From: Bog-159 sp963818855
GTDB lineage: Bacteria; Acidobacteriota; Terriglobia; Bryobacterales; Bryobacteraceae
NCBI GenBank assembly: GCA_963818855.1
Contig: CAWFUH010000011.1
Location: 558,001-622,000, forward strand
Length of the DNA stretch: 64,000 bases
Direction: 5' to 3'
Each line of letters starts with the position of its first letter. The first letter of the stretch is position 1. Under the pieces are notes generated by a model. It saw only the letters and a list, made by a program, of their open reading frames with translations. It was not told the DNA's origin and did no database searches. Of this stretch, positions 46,179 through 55,242 are shown piece after piece. A program made the translations under genes and the position numbers.

Positions 46179-48620
46179 ATGCGGGTCTGGAATGCATTCG
46201 GGGAGGCTTGGCAAGATACCCGCTATGCTATGCGCGGGCTGCGGCGCTCCCCTGGATTCACGGCTGTGGCGCTGTTGTCGCTGGCCTTGGGCATCGGCGC
46301 CAACACCGCCATCTTCAGCCTCATCGACACCCTGATGCTGCGCATGCTCCCGCTGCGCGCGCCGGAGCAGTTGGTGGAGTTTCTGGTGGAATACCCGGGC
46401 GACCCGCCCATCAACGTATTCTCCCGGCAAAGTTACGAATACTTTCGGGATCGCAATCACGTTTTCTCGGGACTCACCGGCGCGCGCCCCTCCCGTTTCA
46501 GTGTGCGCGGCGAGGGCGTCGAACCGGAGGCGGTGTTTGGAGAAGCGGTGATCGGGAATTTCTTCCCGATGCTGGGCGTGAGGCCCGCGATTGGCCGGCT
46601 GATTGGTCCGGGGGACTCGGCGGTCGCGGTGGTGAGCTGGTCCTATTGGAAGAGCAAGTTCAATCTGGATCCCGCCATTCTGGGCCGGCGCATCGTCGTG
46701 GAAGAAGTGCCGGTGACGATTGTGGGAGTGACTCCGCGCGAGTTCTTCGGATTGCAGGTGGGGCTGCGGCCGGACGTCTGGATGCCGCTGGCCGACGAGC
46801 CGGCTCGCCCGGGTCCGGTGCAGTTAATCGGGCGATTGCGGCCCGGCGTATCGATCGCGCGGGCGCGCGCGGAAATGGCGGTCCTGTTCCGGTGGACGCT
46901 CGAAGAAAGAACCAGGGCCAGCAAGGACCCGGTGATGCGCCAGCTGAAGTTTCGCGTGGAGCCGGCGGGCGCGGGTCTGTCGACGGCCCTGCGCGATCAA
47001 TTCGCGAAGCCGCTGGTGGCGGTGATGGCCGTAGTGGGCCTGCTGTTGTTGATTGCGTGCATCAACCTGGCGCACATGCTGCTGGCGCGCGGGGCTGCCC
47101 GCCGGCATGAAATGGCGGTGCGTGTGGCGCTGGGAGCAGGGCGATTCCGCCTGATGCGGCAGGTGTTGGCCGAAGCTCTGCTGCTCTCCGCAGCGGGGGG
47201 CCTGCTGGCTATGGTCCTCGCGTATTTCGGCGCAGGCGCGCTGGCGCGCATCATGACATCCGGGCGCTTCATAGGAAGGCCGCCCCAGATTGAGATCGCA
47301 GCCGTACCGGATGTGCATGTCCTGCTCTTCACCGGCGGAATCGCATCGTTGACGGGAGTGCTTTTCGGACTGGCTCCCGCCTGGAGCGCCTTCACTTCCG
47401 GTCCGGCGGCGGCGCTAAAGGAAATCGGGGCGGCGGGCGAAACGCGCCTCAGCCGGCTTTTCGGAAAGAGCCTGGTGGTGACCCAGATGGCTTTGTCGGT
47501 GGGGCTATTGAGCGCCGCCGGGCTGTTCGTCCGCAACCTGGCCAACCTGGATCGCATGGATCTGGGTTTCCGCCGCGACCACGTGCTGCTGGTCACACTC
47601 GACGCGGCGCGCAGCGGATATAGCAACGAACGATTGTCCCGTGCGTACCAGGAGCTACTGGTGCAACTGGAGGCGGTTCCGGGCGTGCGCTCCGCGACGA
47701 TGATCAGCGGACCAGGACCGCTGTCGGGCGCGGGCGCCAGCAGGTTCGTCACCGTGGAAGGCCACCCGGAACCTGCTGCGGACCGCCGGTACATTTCGGT
47801 AAGCTGGGTGGCGCCGAAATACTTCGAGACGCTGGGTACGCCGCTCGAGGCGGGGCGCGACTTCAACGCAGGGGACCAGGATGGGCGGCGCGTGGCGATC
47901 GTCAATCGAGCCATGGCCCGCTACTATTTCGGCGACGACAATCCCATCGGAAGGTATTTTACGTTTGACGGTGAAAGCCGGCCTTACGAAATCGTGGGAC
48001 TGGCTGGGGACGCGAAATACTACGAGATCCGCGAAGCGGCGCCGCGCACGATCTACCTGGACGCGTTCCAGTCCGCGCAGCCGCCGGCTACATTGGCGGT
48101 GCGCACGGGCATGGACCCACAAGCCGCGGCTCCCGCGGTACGGCGGAGCGTACGGGCGTTGCTGAAGACGGTGCCGGTGGCGCGGGTCACCACGCTGGGC
48201 GATCAGGTGGATGCGACCATCGTTCCGGAGCGCCTTATCGCGATGCTGTCCGGGGCGTTCGGCGGGCTGGGCCTGCTGCTGGCGGCAATCGGCATCTACG
48301 GGGTGCTGGCGTACACGCTGTCGCGGCGTATCCGGGAGATCGGCATCCGCGTGGCGCTGGGCGCGACGGCGGGCGCTGTGTCCCGCATGGTGATGAAGGA
48401 AGCGTTGCGGATGAGCTGCGCCGGGCTTGGGCTTGGAGTGCTCATCGCATATTGGGGCAGGCGTTTCGCGGCGAGCTTGATCCAGAATTTGCCGGTGGAG
48501 AGCGCATTCCCGGTGGTGTTCGGCGCGGTGACCATGATGGCGATGACGCTGGTGGCGGCGTATGTGCCGGCGCGGCGCGCGGCGCGTGTGGATCCGATGG
48601 AGGCTTTACGGCACGAGTAG
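46179..48620 (+). CDS. ADOP-type FtsX/MacB-like permease, intact
   Basis: An 813-residue permease with the full two-module layout: RYAMRGLRRSPGFTAVALLS first helix, MacB-like periplasmic domain (residues about 55-240, ending GVTPREFFGLQVGLRPDVW), three-helix FtsX unit (LVAVMAVVGLLLLIACINLA), FVRNLANLDRMDLG in the second periplasmic domain, then C-terminal FtsX helices ending RRAARVDPMEALRHE. It lacks the N-terminal helical domain of PadR-linked members. As with other ADOPs there is no ATPase gene next to it. It is the reference against which the broken copies in this window can be read. Confidence 0.9.
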   Translation: MRVWNAFGEAWQDTRYAMRGLRRSPGFTAVALLSLALGIGANTAIFSLIDTLMLRMLPLRAPEQLVEFLVEYPGDPPINVFSRQSYEYFRDRNHVFSGLTGARPSRFSVRGEGVEPEAVFGEAVIGNFFPMLGVRPAIGRLIGPGDSAVAVVSWSYWKSKFNLDPAILGRRIVVEEVPVTIVGVTPREFFGLQVGLRPDVWMPLADEPARPGPVQLIGRLRPGVSIARARAEMAVLFRWTLEERTRASKDPVMRQLKFRVEPAGAGLSTALRDQFAKPLVAVMAVVGLLLLIACINLAHMLLARGAARRHEMAVRVALGAGRFRLMRQVLAEALLLSAAGGLLAMVLAYFGAGALARIMTSGRFIGRPPQIEIAAVPDVHVLLFTGGIASLTGVLFGLAPAWSAFTSGPAAALKEIGAAGETRLSRLFGKSLVVTQMALSVGLLSAAGLFVRNLANLDRMDLGFRRDHVLLVTLDAARSGYSNERLSRAYQELLVQLEAVPGVRSATMISGPGPLSGAGASRFVTVEGHPEPAADRRYISVSWVAPKYFETLGTPLEAGRDFNAGDQDGRRVAIVNRAMARYYFGDDNPIGRYFTFDGESRPYEIVGLAGDAKYYEIREAAPRTIYLDAFQSAQPPATLAVRTGMDPQAAAPAVRRSVRALLKTVPVARVTTLGDQVDATIVPERLIAMLSGAFGGLGLLLAAIGIYGVLAYTLSRRIREIGIRVALGATAGAVSRMVMKEALRMSCAGLGLGVLIAYWGRRFAASLIQNLPVESAFPVVFGAVTMMAMTLVAAYVPARRAARVDPMEALRHE

Positions 48621-48660
48621 GGGACAAACATCCTGTTAGAATGATCGCAAGGAGTCGCGC

Positions 48661-49398
48661 ATGTTGCTGAGATATTGTCTGGCAACGCTCTTAGTGGCGG
48701 CCGGCGTCATCCTCGGGCAAGAACCGGATTTTGTGATTGCCCCCGGCACGCGCATCCCGCTCGGCTTAATCAACACGGTCAGCACCAAGTCCGCGGCGGA
48801 GGGCGACCGCGTTTATCTGGAGACGGTGTTCCCGATCCTGAGCAACGGCCGCATCGTCATCCCACCGGGCAGTTGGGTGGAAGGTACGCTGACCGAGGTG
48901 AAGCGTCCGGAGCACTTCAAGGGGCGCGCCGAACTATTCCTGCGTTTCGATTCCCTGACGCTGCCCAATGGAGTCACGCGCACTTTTCGCGCGCGCGTGG
49001 GCGGGATCGACGCGCAGAGCGAACAGGAGTTCGATAAGACGGAGGGCAAAGTTCGCGCCGAAGGAAACAAGGCTGAGGAGGCATCGACGGTAGCCGCAGC
49101 GGCGGAAGCGGGCGCCGGAGCCGGCTTAATTGTGGGCGCCGCCACGAAGCACCTGGCCCTGGGAACTGGCATCGGGGCGGTAGCCGGCGCGGCCGCGGGC
49201 GTGATCGGCGTTCTGTTGTCGCGCGGACCGGATGCGGTGCTCACCAAGGGCAGCACGATTGAAATGGTCACGGACCGGCCCTTGCTGTTCGCAAAGAACG
49301 AGATCGATTTCCCGGTACAACCCGGCCATTTTTCCGAAGGAGCCGCGGCACAGCCGCCCGCCAAGAAGAATCCTGCCTGGTCGCGGTGGCCCTTATAA
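48661..49398 (+). CDS. Glycine-rich acidobacterial exported protein, unknown function
   Basis: A 245-residue paralogue of the gene at 2-586. It has a signal peptide (CLATLLVAAGVILGQ), then the beta-rich part GTRIPLGLINTVSTKSAAEG, GDRVYLETVFPI, GSWVEGTLTEVKRPEH and LRFDSLTLPNGVTRTFRARV, an acidic stretch, an Ala/Gly-rich segment of about 60 residues that looks membrane-active, and the end motif LTKGSTIEMVTDRPLLF. A short polar C-tail follows. It is 41 bases downstream of an ADOP gene. Similarity to TrbI-type folds is possible but unproved. Confidence 0.78.
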   Translation: MLLRYCLATLLVAAGVILGQEPDFVIAPGTRIPLGLINTVSTKSAAEGDRVYLETVFPILSNGRIVIPPGSWVEGTLTEVKRPEHFKGRAELFLRFDSLTLPNGVTRTFRARVGGIDAQSEQEFDKTEGKVRAEGNKAEEASTVAAAAEAGAGAGLIVGAATKHLALGTGIGAVAGAAAGVIGVLLSRGPDAVLTKGSTIEMVTDRPLLFAKNEIDFPVQPGHFSEGAAAQPPAKKNPAWSRWPL

Positions 49399-49412
49399 CC
49401 AAGTGAGCCATT

Positions 49413-49468
49413 GGGCGGCGCTCTAACGCGGACGGGCGCCGCCCTCGCCGCTTCGGCAGCCGGAGGGC
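49413..49468. other. Overlapping, mutually exclusive hairpins after the 49398 stop
   Basis: GGGCGGCGC at 49413-49421 pairs with GCGCCGCCC at 49436-49444 (9 of 9, loop 14). GCCCTC at 49441-49446 pairs with GAGGGC at 49463-49468 (6 of 6). The two stems share 49441-49444 and cannot both form. A factor-independent terminator is less likely because no T-run follows; another reading is a dispersed repeat. Confidence 0.5.
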
Positions 49469-49575
49469 TCCGCTACACACTGGCGTGATGCCGAATCGTT
49501 ATTCTGGCGAGTATATCACCGCCGCACCGGCCGACCCAAGCTTTCTCTCAAATTTCTTTTATCGTAAGGATTACC

Positions 49576-51045
49576 ATGCGCACTACTCGCCGAACATTCA
49601 CCGCGCTCTCCGGAGCCGCCACCCTGGGGATAGGTTCACCAATGGCTTCCATTGGCGGAGTGCCTCCCGGAAACGCTCAATCGCCCGCACACCCACGTGA
49701 TTATTACCGCTTTCCGGACACTTTTCTCTGGGGATGCGCCACCGCCTCCTACCAGGTGGAAGGCGCCGCGCAGGAAGATGGGCGCAAGCCGTCCGTCTGG
49801 GACACCTTCTCGCACCAGCCCGGCCGCACCGCCCTGGGCCATACGGGCGATGTCGCGGCAGACCAGTACCACCGTTACGCAGAGGATATTCAGCTCATGA
49901 AATGGCTGGGGGTAAAAGCCTACCGCTTCTCGATCGCTTGGCCGCGCGTCATGCCGGATGGGTCTGGCCAGCCGAACGAACGGGGCTTGGCTTACTACGA
50001 GCGCCTGGTGGATGCGCTGCTCGCCGCCGGAATCGAGCCATATGCCACGCTGTTCCATTGGGACCTGCCGCAAGCGCTGGAGGATCGTGTGGGCGGCTGG
50101 CAATCGCGCGATACGGCCAAGTACTTCGCCGAATATGCAAGCCTGGTCGCGGGGCGGCTCTCGGACCGGGTTTCGCACTTCTTCACCATCAACGAGTTTT
50201 CCTGCTTCACCGATTTGGGCTATGGGATCGGCGTGTTTGCTCCGGGTCTGAAGCTGCCGCCACGGCAACTCAACCAGGTACGCCACCATGCGTTGCTGGG
50301 TCACGGAATGGCGCTGGCGGCTATTCGCGCGGCGGCGCGGCGGCCGGTACAGGTGGGACTGGCCGAGAATGCCACCGTGTGCGTGCCGGTCATCGAGACG
50401 GAGCCGCATATCGCCGCCGCACGCCGCGCCATGCGCCAGGTGAATGCTCCGTTCCTGACCGCCGTGCTGGAGGGCCGGTACACTGCTGAGTACTTGTCGG
50501 CGGCTGGCGCCAACGCTCCGCAATTCACTCCCGAAGACATGCGCACGATCGGTGGCCGCCTGGATTTTGTTGGCATCAACACGTACGCGCCGGCCTATTT
50601 CCGCGCCGCCGACGGTTCCGCGGGTTTCGCCGCGGTTCCGAATCCGAAGTCGTATCCCCACATGGCATCGCCGTGGCTGTTCATCGGACCGCAAATCCTG
50701 TATTGGGCGCCCCGCCACTTGAAGGAGATCTGGGGCGTGAATAACGTCATCATCACCGAAAATGGCTGCTCGGCGGACGACCTTTTGACCGCGGACGGCC
50801 ATGTCTATGACACCGACCGCGTCATGTACCTGCGCAATCATTTCGTGCAGGCGCATCGGGCCGTTTCCGAGGGCTGGCCGCTCACGGGCTACTTTTTATG
50901 GAGCCTGCTCGATAATTTCGAATGGGCGGACGGCTACACCAAGCGATTCGGAATCTACTACGTGAATTTCGAAACGCAAGAGCGCACGGCCAAGCTGAGC
51001 GCCGAGTTTTACCGGGAAACGATTGCGCGCCACGCGGTAGTATAG
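49576..51045 (+). CDS. Exported GH1 beta-glucosidase with an unusual acid/base motif
   Basis: A 489-residue GH1 enzyme. The first residues (RTTRRTFTALSGAATLGIG) look like a Tat signal. The barrel follows: FLWGCATASYQVEGAA, SVWDTFSHQPGR, YRFSIAWPRVMPDG, ATLFHWDLPQALED. The acid/base glutamate E207 is in FTINEFS, where the family has NEP; the nucleophile E395 is in IITENGCS. YFLWSLLDNFEWADGY near the C-terminus is normal. Activity on beta-glucosides or galactosides is expected; the Phe after E207 may alter it. Upstream the hairpins at 49413-49468 separate it from the previous gene. Confidence 0.9.
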   Translation: MRTTRRTFTALSGAATLGIGSPMASIGGVPPGNAQSPAHPRDYYRFPDTFLWGCATASYQVEGAAQEDGRKPSVWDTFSHQPGRTALGHTGDVAADQYHRYAEDIQLMKWLGVKAYRFSIAWPRVMPDGSGQPNERGLAYYERLVDALLAAGIEPYATLFHWDLPQALEDRVGGWQSRDTAKYFAEYASLVAGRLSDRVSHFFTINEFSCFTDLGYGIGVFAPGLKLPPRQLNQVRHHALLGHGMALAAIRAAARRPVQVGLAENATVCVPVIETEPHIAAARRAMRQVNAPFLTAVLEGRYTAEYLSAAGANAPQFTPEDMRTIGGRLDFVGINTYAPAYFRAADGSAGFAAVPNPKSYPHMASPWLFIGPQILYWAPRHLKEIWGVNNVIITENGCSADDLLTADGHVYDTDRVMYLRNHFVQAHRAVSEGWPLTGYFLWSLLDNFEWADGYTKRFGIYYVNFETQERTAKLSAEFYRETIARHAVV

Positions 51046-51151
51046 CTTCGCAAGACAGCGCGGCGGGCGGGCTGAGCAGACGTAGCAGGCTGAGAGCTGC
51101 CCCACGACGACGGCGTACAGGTAGGTGTGGCAGAATGGGCTTAAAGACAAA

Positions 51152-52463
51152 ATGATCACGTCCATTTGTCGTCCCCTGGCTATTCCGATGGCAGTCTTTT
51201 CCGCTGGCTGCCTGTTCGCCGCTAAGCCGGCCGAGCCTGCGCGGGCGACCTTCACTAAAGATGTGGCGCCGATTTTGCAGCAGCACTGCCAGGCGTGCCA
51301 TCGGCCGGGCGAGGCAGGGCCGTTTTCGCTGCTCACTTATCCGCAGGCGCGTCCCTGGGCAAAAGCGATCAAGGAAGCCGTTCTGCTGAAGAAGATGCCG
51401 CCGTGGTTCGCCGATCCGCGTTACGGCAAATTTTCGAACGACCGGTCGCTGGCGCAAAGCGATGTGGACACCTTGATCGCCTGGGCCGATGGCGGCGCAC
51501 CGGAAGGCGATGCGCGCGATCTGCCGGCGCCGCCCACCTATGTCGCGGGGTGGGCCATTCCGAAACCCGACGTGGTGTACGAGTTTCCGCGCGCCTTCGA
51601 GATTCCGGCCACGGGCACGCTCGAATATCAGAAGGTGATCGTGCCTTCAGGATTCAAGGAAGACAAATGGGTGCAGTTTGCGGAAGCGCGTCCGGACGAT
51701 CGCGCGCACGTGCATCACATGATTTTGTACGTGCGCGAGCCGGGCTCACACTGGCTGCGCGGCGAGCCGGCGGGCGTTTTCTTCGTGGCGCCCAAGGTGA
51801 CCGATGACACGACCGATACCAGCGCCTTGCCGAGCGATTTCCTGGTGGGTTATGCGCCGGGACAACCGCCGGAGATGCTGGCAGCCGGGGCAAGGGAAAC
51901 TGGTCAAGGCCGGCTCGGATTTTGTGTTGGAGATCCATTACACCACCAATGGCAAGGCCAGCACCGACCGCAGCAAGTTCGGCCTGGTGTTCGCCAAGGA
52001 ACAGCCGCAGACGCGCGTGCTGACTCTTTCCGCGACTAACGGAAAGTTCAAGATCCCGCCGGGCGACCCGAACTACCGTGTGGATGCGGAATTTGAAACC
52101 GCGGCCGCGGTGAAGCTGGCCGGCCTGCATCCGCACATGCACGGGCGCGGCAAGGATTTCGAATATCGCATCGTGTATCCGACCGGCGAAACGCAAACCA
52201 TTCTGCGCGTGCCGCGCTACAACTGGCATTGGCAGCTCTGGTATAACCTGGCGGAGCCAATCGCGCTGCCGAAGGGCGCGCGCATCGAGTGCACGGCGCA
52301 CTTCGACAACTCGCCGAACAATCCGGACAACGCCGATGCAACCAAGGAAGTGACCTGGGGCGACCAGAGTTGGGACGAGATGATGGTGGGCTTCTTCAAT
52401 CTGGAGTTCCCCGCGAATATGCCGGTGGAGGAAATCCTGGGGCGGAAGGTGGCGACCAATTGA
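51152..52463 (+). CDS. Exported cytochrome c / copper type II monooxygenase-like protein, one frameshift
   Basis: The ATG at 51152 gives a signal peptide (PLAIPMAVFSAGCLFAAKP), then a haem c site in LQQHCQACHRPGEAG at about residue 50, and a beta-rich copper-type fold with HVHHMILYV and later HPHMHGRGKDF, two histidine sets as in dopamine-hydroxylase-type copper monooxygenases. The frame shifts at the GGGG of 51887-51890: with one G removed, AAGQGKLVKAGSDFVLEIHY continues to the stop at 52463 and gives about 436 residues. It is in line with the ThuA gene, 40 bases apart. The reading as annotated would stop at 52039 after random residues. Confidence 0.82.
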
Positions 52464-52503
52464 AGGCAGCCGCCGCGGCCTGATACTGGCGGCAACGCTG
52501 GCC

Positions 52504-53280
52504 ATGAGCGGCGCGGCCCAGACCGGCGCGCCGGCCGCACGCAAGAAGCTTCTGGCAATAGGCGAAGAGAAAGGCTACCGGCACGAAGCCGTCTCGCACG
52601 CGCTGGCCACCATCGAACGGCTGGGACGCGAGCGCGGGCTTTGGGACACCACCATCCGCACCGATACCGAGGCGCTGACCAAGAAAAAACTGGAATACAA
52701 CGCGCCCAACCTGAATAGTTTCGATGCCGTGTTGTTCTACACGGGCGGCAATCTGGAAATGGACGATCAGCAGAAGGCGGACTTCCTGTCGTTCATTCAC
52801 GACGATGGCAAAGGCTTCATCGGCGTGCATAGCGCCACGATTACGTTCACGAACTGGCCGGAGTATGGCGAGATGATCGGCGGCTACTACGACGAGCATC
52901 CCTGGGGCACATTCAACGCGCCGATCGTCGTGGAAGATCCTGCGTTCCCCGGGATGAGCCAGTGGCCGCCCGCATTCGTGCTGCGCGATGAGATCTACCA
53001 GATGCGCAATTATTCGCGCGATAAGTTGCGCGTGTTGCTGCGTCTGGATGCGGATAAGCTCGACCTGGCCAACAAGAACGTCCACCGTACCGATCGCGAT
53101 TTCGCGGTGGCGTGGGCCAAGATGTACGGCAAGGGGCGCGTGTTCTATTCCACATTGGGGCATGTGGTGGAGAATTGGGATCGTCCGGACATGCAGCAGA
53201 TGTACGTAGAGGCCATTAAATGGGCGATGAAGTTGGAAGACGCCGACGTGACGCCGCGGCTATTGGGCCGGCAGCCATGA
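52504..53280 (+). CDS. ThuA-like protein
   Basis: A 258-residue protein of the ThuA fold (class I glutamine-amidotransferase-like), with LLAIGEEKGYRHEAVSHAL, SFDAVLFYTGGNLEMDDQQ, GFIGVHSATITF and AVAWAKMYGKGRVFYSTLGHVVENW. ThuA proteins are linked to trehalose/sucrose use and keto-sugar handling. The codons just before the ATG at 52504 read RGLILAATLA, which would complete a signal peptide, but no ATG/GTG/TTG is found upstream in that frame; the start may be wrong or a base may be lost. The stop overlaps the next gene by ATGA. Confidence 0.8.
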   Translation: MSGAAQTGAPAARKKLLAIGEEKGYRHEAVSHALATIERLGRERGLWDTTIRTDTEALTKKKLEYNAPNLNSFDAVLFYTGGNLEMDDQQKADFLSFIHDDGKGFIGVHSATITFTNWPEYGEMIGGYYDEHPWGTFNAPIVVEDPAFPGMSQWPPAFVLRDEIYQMRNYSRDKLRVLLRLDADKLDLANKNVHRTDRDFAVAWAKMYGKGRVFYSTLGHVVENWDRPDMQQMYVEAIKWAMKLEDADVTPRLLGRQP

Positions 53281-54068
53281 CGCGGCGGGCATTCGCTTGT
53301 ACGGCTGCCGCCTGCGCCGCGGGTTGGCCGGTACGCGCTGCCGGGACACTAAGAATCGGCATCGGGACCTATAGCTACCACGGGCTTTCGATGGACGCCA
53401 TGACCGCGCAGTTAGTGGCGCTCGGCATCCGGGAGATCGAGATGTCGCGCGGCGAGTTCATGCTGCTTTCGCATCCTGGCGAGGAGATTTTTCGCGCCGC
53501 CCGGGCGATGTTCGACAAGGCCGATATACGCTGCGTGTCTTATTACGCGGCGACCATTCATGACGAAGGCGAGCTGGGTCTGGCCATCCGGTTTGCAAAG
53601 CTGCTGGGCGCGCGCAACATCACCGGCGATGCGACCGGTCGCGCGCTGCTGCAGAGCATCGATGCGCGGTGCACGGAGGCGGGGCTGACCTTTGGCATCC
53701 ACAACCATTTTTTTGCGACGAAGTTTCCGTATGAAAGCCCGGAGGATGTGTTGCGGGCGCTGGACGGGCTGTCTAAGACGGTGGGAGCCACGGCGGACAC
53801 GGGCCAGTTTGCCTCTTGCGGTTATGATCCGGCGGATGCGGTGAGAAAGCTGGGGCCGTATTTGAAGCTCGTGCATCTGAAAGATATTGCCGCGGCGCAT
53901 GCCGAGGACAACGTGCTGCTGGGGCAGGGGATCGCAAAAATTCCGGAGGTGATGCGGGAGTTGCACAGGCTTAACTTCGGCGGTTTGGTGGCTATTGAGT
54001 ACGAGAAGGAGGGGCACGTGGAGGAGGATTTGCGGAAGGAGGTGGCCTTCGCGCGCCAGTTGGCGTGA
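53277..54068 (+). CDS. Exported TIM-barrel (sugar isomerase/endonuclease IV-like) protein
   Basis: The ATG at 53277 overlaps the ThuA stop (ATGA). The first residues (TRRAFACTAAACAAGWPVRAA) suggest Tat or Sec export. The barrel of the xylose-isomerase-like fold follows: RIGIGTYSYHGLSMDAM, GIREIEMSRGEFML, FGIHNHFFATKFPYES with a metal histidine in HNH, GATADTGQF, LVHLKDIAAAHAE and GLVAIEYEKEG. Such proteins act as sugar-phosphate epimerases or myo-inositol-type enzymes in the cytosol; an exported version suits the sugar-handling context. Substrate unknown. Confidence 0.85.
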   Translation: MTRRAFACTAAACAAGWPVRAAGTLRIGIGTYSYHGLSMDAMTAQLVALGIREIEMSRGEFMLLSHPGEEIFRAARAMFDKADIRCVSYYAATIHDEGELGLAIRFAKLLGARNITGDATGRALLQSIDARCTEAGLTFGIHNHFFATKFPYESPEDVLRALDGLSKTVGATADTGQFASCGYDPADAVRKLGPYLKLVHLKDIAAAHAEDNVLLGQGIAKIPEVMRELHRLNFGGLVAIEYEKEGHVEEDLRKEVAFARQLA

Positions 54069-54078
54069 CGTGGGGGAC

Positions 54079-55242
54079 ATGGCACGGAAAGGTTTGGTAA
54101 GAGGTGGCGCTTTGTGGCTGTTGGCGGCCAGTATGCTGGTTGGCGCGGTGGAGCATCCCATCTTGCCGATCGGGTCCGCCGCGCCGGATTTCGCTTTGCC
54201 GGGCGTCGATGGGCGCATTCACCGGCTGGCCGACTATGCCGCCAGCCCGGTGCTGGCGATCGTCTTCATGTGCAACCACTGCCCCATTTCTCAGCTCTAC
54301 GAGCAGCGCATCATGCGGCTATATGAGGACTATGGCGATAAGGGCGTAGCCGTGGTGGTCATCCAACCGAACGCCCCCGAGGCTTTGCGCGTCGACGAAC
54401 TGGATTCCTCCGACATGAGCGATACGCTCGCGGAAATGAAGATCCGGGCGGCTTACAAGCATCTGACCTATCCGTATCTCTACGACGGCGAGACGCAATC
54501 GGTGGCGCGCGCATACGGCCCGCAAGCCACGCCGCACATATTCATTTTCGATCGTGAGCGGCGCCTGCGCTACGAAGGCCGCGTGGACAACAGCTATCGC
54601 GAGGAAATGGTGAAGACGCATGATGCGCGCGACGCCATTGAGGCATTGCTGGCGGGGAAGCCGGTCGCCGTCGCGCATACCGGAGTTTTCGGTTGCTCGA
54701 CCAAATGGAAAGAAAAGGAGGCGGAGCGGATGGAGGCGCTGCGCAAGCTGGAGGAAAAGCCCGTGCGGTTGGAGACGGCGGCGGCCGGCGATCTTGCGGC
54801 ACTCCGCGCGAACGCGGCGAAGAAGCTGACGCTGGTGAGCTTTTGGGACACGCGCGATAGCCAGTCAGTCGGCCAATTCGCGGACATAGAGACGACTTAC
54901 CGGATGTATAGCGTGCGCGGACTGGATCTGGTGACGGTAGCCGTGAATCCACCGGAGATGCGTGCCGCCGTCCAGCAACTGCTCGAAAAGCAGCATGCCA
55001 GCAGCCGGAACCTGATGTTCGCATCGGGCGATACGGCGGCACTGGAACGCGCTTTCGATGCGGACTGGGATGGCACGGCGGGCGCGGGCTTGCCCTACAC
55101 AGTGCTGCTCACGCCGGATGGAAAGATCGCCTACCGCAAGGCCGGCGCGGTGGACATGCTGGAATTACGGCGTACGATCCTGGCGAATTTCGACTGGGAA
55201 TACGAGGGCTTCGCGAAATATTGGGGTCAGAAGCCGGAGTAA
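54079..55242 (+). CDS. Double thioredoxin-fold redoxin, second domain without CxxC
   Basis: The ATG at 54079 gives 387 residues with a signal peptide (ALWLLAASMLVGAV). Domain 1 (residues about 25-190) is a redoxin: GSAAPDFALPGVDG, then CNHCP as the active CxxC, and QATPHIFIFDRERRLRYEG. Domain 2 (about 230-380) has the same fold, LTLVSFWDTRDSQSVGQFA, but no cysteines at the active site, and ends GLPYTVLLTPDGKIAYRKAG. Domain 2 is therefore probably structural or a binding unit. The gene starts 11 bases after the TIM-barrel stop, in the same operon. Its end overlaps the convergent glgC stop by 16 bases. Confidence 0.85.
   Translation: MARKGLVRGGALWLLAASMLVGAVEHPILPIGSAAPDFALPGVDGRIHRLADYAASPVLAIVFMCNHCPISQLYEQRIMRLYEDYGDKGVAVVVIQPNAPEALRVDELDSSDMSDTLAEMKIRAAYKHLTYPYLYDGETQSVARAYGPQATPHIFIFDRERRLRYEGRVDNSYREEMVKTHDARDAIEALLAGKPVAVAHTGVFGCSTKWKEKEAERMEALRKLEEKPVRLETAAAGDLAALRANAAKKLTLVSFWDTRDSQSVGQFADIETTYRMYSVRGLDLVTVAVNPPEMRAAVQQLLEKQHASSRNLMFASGDTAALERAFDADWDGTAGAGLPYTVLLTPDGKIAYRKAGAVDMLELRRTILANFDWEYEGFAKYWGQKPE

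Noticed and set aside
49636..50856. A 406-residue open frame opposite the GH1 gene
   Set aside because: The GH1 motifs on the plus strand are decisive; the antisense frame has no domain.
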